Shown here: positions 1 to 4,692 of the stretch, piece by piece
Position numbering within the stretch: position 1 is the first letter of the stretch
Layout of the letters: each line of letters begins with the position of its first letter
Assembly (NCBI GenBank): GCA_021817645.1
Contig: JAKAGH010000236.1
Location: forward strand, 1-5,300
Source of the DNA: Deltaproteobacteria bacterium
GTDB taxonomy: Bacteria; Desulfobacterota; Desulfobaccia; Desulfobaccales; 0-14-0-80-60-11
Length of the DNA: 5,300 bases
Reading direction: 5' to 3'
Program-made: the position numbers and the translations under genes
Notes under the pieces: model-generated
The model's input: the letters and a program-made list of their open reading frames with translations, nothing else
Told to the model about the DNA's origin: nothing
Database searches by the model: none

Positions 1-569
1 CTGAACCGGTGCCCGCGCAGATGACCGCGCTCCGGGATAAAGCGTCCCGGTTTCTGCCGCAGATGCGCCACTGCACCCGCTGCCGCGCCGACGCGGTGGG
101 CCTCCTGGGAGCCGACCGGGGCGAAGAGCTGCGGGGCTGCCTCACCGCCTGCTCCCAGATGGTGCCGGGTTCCGACGCCAAACCTTACGTGGCCGTGGCC
201 ACCAAGGAGGGCATGCTGGTGAACCTGCACCTGGGGGAAGCCGAATCTTTCCAGATCTGGGCTCCGAACGGGCAGGGCTATAAGCTGGTGGCAGAACGCC
301 CGGCGCCGCCCCCGGGGGGCTCAAAAAGGTGGTGGGATCTGGCCGAGGTCCTCAAGGACTGCCGGGCCGTGCTGGTGAGCGCCCTGGGGGACACCCCCCG
401 GACCATTTTGGAAGAATGCGGTATTCAGCCGCTGGAGATGGGCGGATTTATTGAACTGGGCCTGCAGGCGGTCTATCAGGGAGGCCCCATGGAGATCCTG
501 AAAGGCCGGCGCGGCGGCCTGGCCCGGGGCTGCTCCGGCCCCGGCAGCCGCCGCGGCTGTGACGCCTAG
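1..569 (+). CDS. nifB: NifB, FeMo-cofactor core synthesis protein, C-terminal part (5' end outside window)
   Basis: NifB is a cytoplasmic radical SAM enzyme that builds the [8Fe-9S-C] NifB-co precursor of the nitrogenase cofactor. Only the C-terminal part is here; the reading frame is open through the left edge (first full codon at base 3), so the GTG at 9 is internal and the SAM-cluster motif lies upstream. Seen directly: the NifB linker motif MRHCTRCRADAVGLLG at about 63-110, with cysteines at 72-74 and 81-83, then a NifX/NifB-type cofactor-binding domain from about 180 to 500 (KPYVAVATKEGMLVNLHLGE, then DCRAVLVSALGDTP and ECGIQPLEMGGFIE). The protein ends in a Gly/Arg-rich tail with two cysteines (codons 531-533 and 558-560). 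The fused NifX-like domain is common in bacterial NifB. It converges on gap across a repeat-filled gap. A stand-alone NifX is unlikely because of the RCRADAVG linker. Confidence 0.93.
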   Translation, partial: EPVPAQMTALRDKASRFLPQMRHCTRCRADAVGLLGADRGEELRGCLTACSQMVPGSDAKPYVAVATKEGMLVNLHLGEAESFQIWAPNGQGYKLVAERPAPPPGGSKRWWDLAEVLKDCRAVLVSALGDTPRTILEECGIQPLEMGGFIELGLQAVYQGGPMEILKGRRGGLARGCSGPGSRRGCDA

Positions 570-597
570 GAGCAGGGACCAGCGGGCAGGGATCAGG
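570..597 (+). repeat. Heptamer array GRNCAGG x4 directly after the nifB stop
   Basis: Four consecutive 7-base units (GAGCAGG, GACCAGC, GGGCAGG, GATCAGG) begin at the base after the nifB TAG (567-569), with one mismatch in unit 2. The array is followed by an A-rich GAAAAAGAG (598-606). The same arrangement occurs on the opposite strand after the gap stop. Confidence 0.85.
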
Positions 598-632
598 GAA
601 AAAGAGTAATTCGGTTCCAAGAGAAAGGCCTC

Positions 633-659
633 ACGCAAAGACGCAAAGCAAGACGCAAA
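633..659 (+). repeat. Short direct repeat ACGCAAA(G)
   Basis: ACGCAAAG occurs at 633-640 and 641-648 in perfect tandem, and ACGCAAA again at 653-659 after a CAAG spacer. Similar CGCAAAG tandems are, from memory, common in intergenic DNA of several environmental bacterial lineages. No function can be assigned from the sequence. Confidence 0.75.
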
Positions 660-680
660 CATATAAGGAAGGACTTGGTG

Positions 681-701
681 GCGCAGGCGTCTCGCCTGCG
701 C
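681..701. repeat. REP-like hairpin 1 with TCT loop
   Basis: This is a perfect 9-bp stem (681-689 with 693-701) around a TCT loop. The core GGCGTCTCGCC (686-696) recurs in inverted orientation in the hairpin at 759-779. There is no T-run on either side, so it is not an evident terminator. Confidence 0.8.
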
Positions 702-723
702 TCTGTCCTGAAAAGTTCCGAGT

Positions 724-779
724 GATAGCACAGGCTTTCCAGCCTGTGCTGATTACCCGGGCGGGCGAGACGCCCGCCC
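724..779 (+). repeat. Two-hairpin composite repeat, copy A
   Basis: The first hairpin is a 10-bp perfect stem, 727-736 with 741-750, around a TTCC loop. A GATTA linker (751-755) leads to the second hairpin, a 9-bp perfect stem, 759-767 with 771-779, around AGA. A second, more diverged copy lies at 3313-3365: bases 724-755 and 3313-3344 match at 27 of 32 positions, and GACGCCCGC is shared at 769-777 and 3357-3365. The trailing CCCCTACG (777-784) is also found after the hairpin at 3138-3160. Confidence 0.85.
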
Positions 780-803
780 CTACGATTCTTTTCATGCTTT
801 GCG

Positions 804-828
804 GGCGGGGCGCAGGCCCATGAGCAAC
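804..828. repeat. Degenerate direct repeat, left copy
   Basis: This 25-base stretch matches 984-1008 at 19 of 25 positions without gaps, exactly 180 bases apart. The best-conserved parts are CCCA and GAG-AAC near the right end. It is probably a decayed copy of another intergenic repeat. Confidence 0.5.
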
Positions 829-851
829 AGTTATGAAAAGTTTTCCTGTAG

Positions 852-875
852 GGTGGGCACTGCCCACCTTTCTTT
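852..875 (+). terminator. Hairpin plus T-rich tail, possible terminator for nifB transcription
   Basis: GGTGGGCA (852-859) pairs perfectly with TGCCCACC (861-868); opening the central base pairs gives a usable loop. TTTCTTT (869-875) follows directly, so plus-strand transcripts arriving from nifB meet a GC-rich stem and a U-rich tail. It is also a member of the local hairpin repeat family, being preceded by the tag GTAGGG (848-853). It lies almost 300 bases after the nifB stop, so the terminator role is only a candidate. Confidence 0.35.
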
Positions 876-897
876 AGCTTCCACGAAAAGAGTGAAA

Positions 898-959
898 GGG
901 TGGGGCGACCGTCTCTGGCCGCCCCGGGCGCCCGGCGGGCACGGAGGCCCGCCCCACCC
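898..959. repeat. Nested palindrome with two alternative folds
   Basis: GGGTGGGGCG (898-907) pairs perfectly with CGCCCCACCC (950-959) as a 10-bp outer stem. The same bases can instead form two side-by-side hairpins: 902-910 with 917-925 (one mismatch, loop GTCTCT) and 934-940 with 947-953 (perfect, loop ACGGAG). An 8-base palindrome GGGCGCCC lies between them (926-933). Confidence 0.75.
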
Positions 960-983
960 GCACCTGCCCTTGTATAATTTAAA

Positions 984-1008
984 GGCAGGCCGGAGACCCA
1001 CGAGGAAC
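984..1008. repeat. Degenerate direct repeat, right copy
   Basis: This is the partner of 804-828, with 19 of 25 identical. Its right end, GGAAC (1004-1008), also matches in inverted orientation the GTTCC at 614-618 beyond the nifB-side heptamer array. Its left part can also pair weakly with CCTGCC at 963-968. Confidence 0.45.
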
Positions 1009-1019
1009 TATTCTCTTTT

Positions 1020-1047
1020 CCTGGCCCCTGACCCCTGGCCCCTGATC
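1020..1047 (-). repeat. Heptamer array GRYCAGG x4 directly after the gap stop (mirror copy)
   Basis: Read on the minus strand, the gap stop TAG (1051-1049) is followed by one G and then GATCAGG, GGCCAGG, GGTCAGG and GGCCAGG, and then AAAAGAGAA (1019-1011). This is the same layout as at 570-606 after nifB, in inverted orientation, so the two arrays and their A-rich edges form an imperfect inverted repeat bounding the intergenic block. Confidence 0.85.
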
Positions 1048-1048
1048 C

Positions 1049-2053
1049 CTAGATTTTCGCCGCCTTAATCGCCCGCACTGCTTCCTTGATCATCTGGTTG
1101 GTATAACCCCATTCATTGTCATACCAGCTCAAGATCTTCACCAGGTCGCCGTCCACCACCTGGGTCATCTCCAAATCGACGATGGAAGCCCGGGGGTCCT
1201 GAATGATGTCATGAGAAACCAGGGGGGCTTCGGCCACCCCCAAAATACCTTTATATCGGGGGCTTTCGGCTTCTTCGTTAAAGATTTTAGTTATTTCCTC
1301 CACCGAGGTAGGCCGGGAAGTAACAAAGACCAGGTCCGCCAGGGAGCCGGAGGGCACCGGGCCCCGCACTCCCAAGCCGTCAAACTTGCCCTTCAATTCC
1401 GGCAGGCAATTGGTGGTGGCTTTGGCCGCGCCGGTGGAGGTGGGCACGAAATTGGCGGCCCCGGCCCGGCCCCGGCGCCATTTCTTGGCCGGGCTGTCGA
1501 CGATGGCCTGGCTGGAGGTGTAGGCGTGGATGGTGGTCATGATGGCCTTTTTGATGCCGATGCGGCGCATCATCACCTCCACCACCGGGGTGATGCAGTT
1601 GGTGGTGCAGGAGGCGCAGGAGACGATGTTCGCGCCACCGTCCGGCAGGGTCACCCCGTGGACGATGGTGCAGACGTCCCCCCCTTTGGGAGGGGCGGAG
1701 AGATAGACCATCTTGGCCCCGGCCTGCACGTGCTTGGTCAGGCCTTCGTTGCTGGTGAAGAAGCCGGTGCATTCAAAGACCACGTCGATCCCCAGTTTGC
1801 CCCATGGGAGTTGGGCCGGGTCTTTCTCTTTCAGGGCCAGATATTTTTTGCCGTCCACCATCAGGGCGCCGTCGCTCACTTCCACCTTTTTGCCGTATCT
1901 GCCGTAAACGGTGTCATATTTGAGCAAGTAGGCCAGGTTATCCAGGTCCATCAGGTCATTAATCGCCACCAGTTCCAATTCCGGGGTCTCCAGAATGACC
2001 TTGAACGCGGCCCTGCCGATCCGCCCCATGCCGTTAATCGCCACCTTTGCCAT
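1049..2053 (-). CDS. gap: Glyceraldehyde-3-phosphate dehydrogenase, class I
   Basis: It catalyses the reversible oxidative phosphorylation of glyceraldehyde-3-phosphate to 1,3-bisphosphoglycerate in cytoplasmic glycolysis/gluconeogenesis. At 334 residues it has the family's usual length. Seen: Rossmann motif NGMGRIGR (residues 7-14), Asp33 at the end of strand 2 (favours NAD), catalytic Cys149 in ASCTTN, His176 in TTIHAYTSSQ, the STGAAKA loop (206-212), Arg230 in an R-x-P-x-P context, and the C-terminal WYDNEWGYTNQM (310-321). The start is the ATG at 2053-2051, with AAAGGAG on the minus strand at 2067-2061; the frame stays open to a GTG at 2137, but that adds 28 residues running through an intergenic palindrome. 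Oddities: Cys replaces the usual Asn before the active-site stretch (SCASCTTN), and the loop after RxPxP is SGSLADL rather than the usual NVSVVDL. It ends tail-to-tail with nifB. Confidence 0.97.
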   Translation of the reverse strand: MAKVAINGMGRIGRAAFKVILETPELELVAINDLMDLDNLAYLLKYDTVYGRYGKKVEVSDGALMVDGKKYLALKEKDPAQLPWGKLGIDVVFECTGFFTSNEGLTKHVQAGAKMVYLSAPPKGGDVCTIVHGVTLPDGGANIVSCASCTTNCITPVVEVMMRRIGIKKAIMTTIHAYTSSQAIVDSPAKKWRRGRAGAANFVPTSTGAAKATTNCLPELKGKFDGLGVRGPVPSGSLADLVFVTSRPTSVEEITKIFNEEAESPRYKGILGVAEAPLVSHDIIQDPRASIVDLEMTQVVDGDLVKILSWYDNEWGYTNQMIKEAVRAIKAAKI

Positions 2054-2059
2054 GTTTGA

Positions 2060-2067
2060 TCTCCTTT
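2060..2067 (-). promoter_or_regulatory. Ribosome binding site that fixes the gap start
   Basis: On the minus strand AAAGGAGA lies 6 bases before the ATG at 2053-2051. It supports the 334-residue gap protein over the open-frame extension to the GTG at 2137, which has no such site. Confidence 0.88.
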
Positions 2068-2109
2068 GCTGTCTGCTGACCTGAATCAGACCTCTGCGAA
2101 AATGGCTCA

Positions 2110-2177
2110 ATTTGTCATTCTGAGGGAGCGAAGCCACCGAAGAATCTAGATTCTTCGCTTCGCTCAGAATGACAAAT
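2110..2177. repeat. Long imperfect palindrome upstream of gap
   Basis: Thirty base pairs form in three blocks: 2110-2123 with 2164-2177, 2128-2133 with 2158-2163, and 2138-2147 with 2148-2157. They are interrupted only by two 4-base left-arm bulges, GGGA (2124-2127) and CCAC (2134-2137). The centre, 2138-2157, is a 20-base perfect palindrome. It reads as two head-to-head copies of one unit (TCATTCTGAG...GAAGAATCT), the left copy with two insertions. Similar units are, from memory, dispersed repeats in many bacterial genomes. It would fall in the gap 5' leader if the promoter at 2268-2297 is used. Confidence 0.88.
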
Positions 2178-2267
2178 GAGGATTTTGCAGGGCTCTCCGA
2201 ATGGGTTAAATTATGCCGTCTTGCAGCCGCCCCCAGCGCGGCCGTGGATAAAAATCAGGTAATCACT

Positions 2268-2297
2268 TTTATACTCCTTTACCACCTGCTTAGACAA
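2268..2297 (-). promoter_or_regulatory. Possible sigma70-type promoter for gap
   Basis: On the minus strand TTGTCT (2297-2292) and TATAAA (2273-2268) are separated by 18 bases. The -10 matches 5 of 6 consensus positions and the -35 matches 4 of 6. Transcription would start near 2261 and give a leader of about 210 bases containing the palindrome at 2110-2177. A second -10-like CATAAT (2214-2209) lacks a good -35. The rest of 2178-2324 shows no gene or clear terminator for the dehydrogenase upstream. Confidence 0.35.
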
Positions 2298-2324
2298 GAA
2301 ATATCGCTAATTCGGGAAGAGAGC

Positions 2325-3095
2325 CTACACGCAGGTGTACCCCCCATCTATGACGATATCGGTGCCGGTCATGTAGCTGGAGGCCTCGCTGGCCAGGTAG
2401 AGGTAGAGCCCCATCAATTCCTCGGGCCGGCCCAGGCGTCCCAGGGGGATCTTGGTGGCCCAGATTTTATGGTATTCTGTTAGGGGCTCCACCAGTTCCG
2501 TGAGGATGTAGCCGGGGCTGACGCTGTTCACCCGGATATGATGCGGCGCGAATTCCACGGCCATGGCTTTGGTCAAATGGATCACCGCGGCCTTGGACGC
2601 GCAATAATGCCCCTCCTTCTGGGGGATATTGATCACGTGGCCGGACATGGAAGCCGTGTTGATGATCACCCCGCCCCTCCCCTGCTTGATCATGGCCCGG
2701 GCGCAGGCCTGTCCGGTGAGGAAGACGCCGTTGACATTGGTGTTTTGAATGCTGGCGAATTCTTCCAGGGACATGTCCTCCAGGTCATTGAGAGTGACAA
2801 TCCCGGCGTTACAGACGGCGATATCTATCCCGCCCAGTTCCCGGACCACCGTCTCCACCATCTGCTGGACTTCTCCCGGTTGGGTCACATCCGCGGGCAC
2901 CGCGATGATTTTAGCGCCGGTGGCTGCCGCCAACTCCTGGGCCACCCCGGCGAGAACCGGAGCGTGCCGGGCAACGATGGCGACCTGGGCCCCGGCCTGG
3001 GCATAGGCCAACGCCACCCGTTTGCCAATGCCGCTCGACCCGCCGGTCACCAGGGCGGTCTTGCCCTCCAGCTGAAACATTTCCCACACCTTCAT
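2325..3095 (-). CDS. Short-chain dehydrogenase/reductase (classical SDR), substrate unknown
   Basis: This is a 256-residue NAD(P)-dependent oxidoreductase of classical SDR length, probably a soluble cytoplasmic tetramer by family precedent. Seen: cofactor motif TGGSSGIG (17-24), Asp69 in PADV, NAG (96-98), the structural Asn120 in NTNVNG, a Ser in TASMSG (149 or 151), the catalytic Tyr164-x3-Lys168 in YCASKAAV, and C-terminal IDGGY. Arg43 after strand 2, with no acidic residue there, suggests NADP(H); this is inference. The SMSG...NIPQ stretch before the catalytic Tyr resembles SDRs acting on sugars and polyols (mannitol dehydrogenase, sorbose reductase, gluconate 5-dehydrogenase types). FabG is less likely, as no fatty-acid genes are nearby. 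The start ATG (3095-3093) has GGAAAGGAG at 3110-3102, six bases upstream, favouring it over the internal Met6. It is divergent from the aminotransferase, with gap 271 bases downstream on the same strand. Confidence 0.9.
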   Translation of the reverse strand: MKVWEMFQLEGKTALVTGGSSGIGKRVALAYAQAGAQVAIVARHAPVLAGVAQELAAATGAKIIAVPADVTQPGEVQQMVETVVRELGGIDIAVCNAGIVTLNDLEDMSLEEFASIQNTNVNGVFLTGQACARAMIKQGRGGVIINTASMSGHVINIPQKEGHYCASKAAVIHLTKAMAVEFAPHHIRVNSVSPGYILTELVEPLTEYHKIWATKIPLGRLGRPEELMGLYLYLASEASSYMTGTDIVIDGGYTCV

Positions 3096-3137
3096 AAACT
3101 GCTCCTTTCCTGGCCGCGGGATGCCCTATGACAAGTG

Positions 3138-3160
3138 GGGGCGAAACTGGTGTTCGCCCC
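3138..3160. repeat. Hairpin repeat in the leader of the dehydrogenase gene
   Basis: GGGGCGAA (3138-3145) pairs perfectly with TTCGCCCC (3153-3160) around a 7-base loop. It is followed by TACG, giving CCCCTACG (3157-3164), the same tag that ends the composite repeat at 777-784. It lies 43 bases upstream of the dehydrogenase start codon, so a transcript for that gene would carry it in its leader. Confidence 0.8.
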
Positions 3161-3217
3161 TACGGAAAATATATCTCCGATGGTGAAATAGTCTAAGCAT
3201 CTGACAGCCACGATTTC

Positions 3218-3247
3218 ATTCTTTTACCGCGGGGAAGTTTCCGTCAA
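3218..3247 (-). promoter_or_regulatory. Weak promoter candidate for the dehydrogenase
   Basis: On the minus strand TTGACG (3247-3242) matches 5 of 6 of the -35 consensus and AAGAAT (3223-3218) matches 4 of 6 of the -10, with 18 bases between. This is the best pair seen upstream of this gene but it is not strong. Nothing else recognisable lies between 3165 and 3312. Confidence 0.22.
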
Positions 3248-3312
3248 GAAAATATTGGTGGACGAAGAAAATCACGGCGCCAATAATCCCGCCTGGAAAA
3301 GTTATTAGAACT

Positions 3313-3365
3313 GATGGCAAGGGCTTTCCAGCCCGTGCGGATTAACGGGGTGCGTGGACGCCCGC
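3313..3365 (+). repeat. Two-hairpin composite repeat, copy B (decayed)
   Basis: This is a homologue of 724-777. The first hairpin keeps the loop TTCC and the GATTA linker; its stem base pair A732-T745 appears here as G3321-C3334, a compensatory change, while two other stem pairs are broken. The second hairpin is mostly lost but keeps GACGCCCGC (3357-3365). It ends 25 bases before the aminotransferase -35 box. Confidence 0.75.
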
Positions 3366-3390
3366 ATTTCGCTTCCTCCCCCCAAATCCT

Positions 3391-3418
3391 TTGACAAAGC
3401 GCGGTCTTATGGGATAAT
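3391..3418 (+). promoter_or_regulatory. Sigma70-type promoter for the aminotransferase-hom operon
   Basis: A perfect -35 TTGACA (3391-3396) and a -10 GATAAT (3413-3418, 5 of 6) are separated by 16 bases. An AT-rich stretch follows. The expected start near 3425 leaves a leader of about 37 bases before the ATG at 3462, with no room for an attenuator or riboswitch. Confidence 0.75.
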
Positions 3419-3448
3419 AATTTTTTGGAAATATCGCTTGCTTAGCCT

Positions 3449-3455
3449 TAAGGAG
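3449..3455 (+). promoter_or_regulatory. Ribosome binding site that fixes the aminotransferase start
   Basis: TAAGGAG lies 6 bases before the ATG at 3462. It rules out the ATG at 3456, which abuts it, and the in-frame GTG at 3354, whose extension would run across the promoter. Confidence 0.88.
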
Positions 3456-3461
3456 ATGCAC

Positions 3462-4688
3462 ATGGCCATTGAAGAATTTCCCCGGATGAAGCGCTTGCCC
3501 CCCTATGTCTTCGCCACCGTCAACGCCCTGAAGATGATGGCCCGGCGCCGGGGCGAAGACATTATCGACCTGGGGATGGGCAACCCCGATCTGCCTACCC
3601 CGCAACACATCGTGGACAAACTCGTGGAAGCCGCGGGCAAGGGTGCCAATCACCGCTACTCCGCGTCCCGGGGGATCACCAAGCTGCGGGTGGCCATCTC
3701 GGACTGGTACAAGCGCCGCTTTGACGTGGACATCGATCCGGAGACGGAGGCCATCGCCACCATCGGCGCCAAGGAGGGCCTCTCCCACCTGGTCCTGGCC
3801 ACGGTGGAGGCAGGGGACGTGGTGTTGGTGCCCAACCCCACCTACCCTATTCACGCCGCGTCCGTGGTCATTTCCGGGGGCCAGTTGGTGAGCATCCCCC
3901 TGGCCCACGACCGGGACTTCTTCGAGGATTTGCACAACATCACCGAGCTGATCCGGCCCCGGCCCAAGATGCTGATCATCTCGTTTCCCCACAACCCCAC
4001 CACCAGATGCGTGGACCTGGAATTTTTCCAGCGCATCGTGGAGTACGCCAATAAGTACAACGTGTTGATCATCCACGACTTCGCTTACGCGGACCTGGTC
4101 TTTGACGGTTACAAAGCCCCCAGCTTCCTCCAGGTGCCCGGGGCCAAGGAAGTGGGAGTGGAACTTTTTTCGCTGTCCAAGAGCTACAACATGCCCGGCT
4201 GGCGCATGGGCTTCGTGGTGGGCAACCAGCGCCTGGTGCACGCCCTCACCCGCATCAAGAGCTATCTGGATTACGGGGTCTTCCAGCCCATCCAGATCGC
4301 GTCCATCATCGCCTTAAACGGCCCCTACGAATGCGTGGAGCAGACCGTGGCCGTTTATAAGGAGCGGCGGGACGCCCTCTGCCGGGGGCTGCACAATATC
4401 GGCTGGCGGGTGGACCCCCCCAAGGGCACCATGTTCGTCTGGGCCCGCATCCCCAGAAAGTTCCGGCACCTGGGCTCCATCAATTACTCTTTGATGCTCA
4501 TCGAGGAGGCCAAGGTGGCCGTGGCCCCGGGGTTGGGCTTCGGGGAGTTCGGCGACGAATACGTGCGCTTCGCCCTGGTGGAAAACGTGCACCGCACCAA
4601 CCAGGCGATCCGGGGCTTCAGGAAAGTGATGCGCATGACTCCCGAAGAGATCGAAGTCATCACCGAAAAATATCAGAAAAAGGAATAA
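3462..4688 (+). CDS. alaC: PLP-dependent aminotransferase, AlaC-type (probable glutamate-pyruvate transaminase)
   Basis: This is a 408-residue class I/II fold-type I aminotransferase, matching the roughly 410 residues of AlaC. Its likely reaction is pyruvate plus glutamate to alanine plus 2-oxoglutarate, in the cytoplasm. Seen: the N-terminal RLPPYVF...KMMARRRGEDIIDLGMGNPD that is typical of AlaC, the phosphate loop GAKEG (102-106), the PNPTYPIH segment (124-131), Asn178 in HNPTT, Asp206 and Tyr209 in HDFAYADLVFDG, Schiff-base Lys240 in SLSKSYNMPGWRMGF, Arg248, and the carboxylate-binding Arg369 in YVRFALV. Relatives are also annotated as LL-diaminopimelate or methionine-pathway aminotransferases, so the substrate is less sure than the fold. 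It is first in an operon with hom, has its own promoter, and its stop is 4 bases before the hom start. The hom partner would fit a role in aspartate-family amino acids as well as alanine. Confidence 0.92.
   Translation: MAIEEFPRMKRLPPYVFATVNALKMMARRRGEDIIDLGMGNPDLPTPQHIVDKLVEAAGKGANHRYSASRGITKLRVAISDWYKRRFDVDIDPETEAIATIGAKEGLSHLVLATVEAGDVVLVPNPTYPIHAASVVISGGQLVSIPLAHDRDFFEDLHNITELIRPRPKMLIISFPHNPTTRCVDLEFFQRIVEYANKYNVLIIHDFAYADLVFDGYKAPSFLQVPGAKEVGVELFSLSKSYNMPGWRMGFVVGNQRLVHALTRIKSYLDYGVFQPIQIASIIALNGPYECVEQTVAVYKERRDALCRGLHNIGWRVDPPKGTMFVWARIPRKFRHLGSINYSLMLIEEAKVAVAPGLGFGEFGDEYVRFALVENVHRTNQAIRGFRKVMRMTPEEIEVITEKYQKKE
4679..4684 (+). promoter_or_regulatory. Ribosome binding site for hom, inside the end of the aminotransferase gene
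   Basis: AAAGGA overlaps the last codons of the aminotransferase and lies 8 bases before a TTG. No ATG or GTG in the hom frame fits the family N-terminus here, so this site decides the TTG start and implies coupling to upstream translation. Confidence 0.7.
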
Positions 4689-4692
4689 CCTC

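Larger units (their letters stand above)
570..1048. other. Gene-free repeat mosaic between the convergent nifB and gap genes
   Basis: This 479-base stretch has no credible gene. The one open frame of some length (799-1068, plus) runs through hairpin repeats, has no ribosome site, and ends inside gap. In order, it holds a heptamer array next to the nifB stop, an ACGCAAAG tandem, hairpins at 681-701, 727-750, 759-779, 852-868 and 902-953, a degenerate direct repeat pair (804-828 and 984-1008), and a second heptamer array next to the gap stop in mirror orientation. No transposase, tRNA or recognisable structured RNA gene was seen. Confidence 0.85.

Noticed and set aside
973..978. Perfect TATAAT box on the plus strand
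   Set aside because: No -35-like sequence lies 15-19 bases upstream (the region is C-rich repeat), and there is no plus-strand gene to serve downstream.
570..1048. CRISPR array
   Set aside because: The repeats are palindromes of different sequence and heptamer tandems, without equal-length spacers between identical repeats, and no cas genes are present.
799..1068. 89-residue plus-strand open frame in the nifB-gap interval
   Set aside because: It runs through hairpin repeats, has no ribosome site, and ends in the gap coding region. The duplicated AGRRP motif in it comes from the DNA repeats at 804-828 and 984-1008.
1211..2059. Long open frame on the plus strand across gap (282 residues)
   Set aside because: It lies antisense to an unmistakable GAPDH, and its sequence is Gly/His/Val-rich low-complexity text as expected from GC-rich codon shadows.
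2054..2137. 28-residue N-terminal extension of gap from a GTG
   Set aside because: GAPDH homologues begin at MAKVAING; the ribosome site is directly before that ATG, and the extension runs through the palindrome.
3354..3461. 36-residue N-terminal extension of the aminotransferase from a GTG
   Set aside because: It would include the -35 and -10 boxes and the ribosome site of the gene itself.
3342..4241. Long open frame on the minus strand across the aminotransferase (299 residues)
   Set aside because: It is a shadow of the aminotransferase with no recognisable motif, and it covers that gene's promoter and ribosome site.
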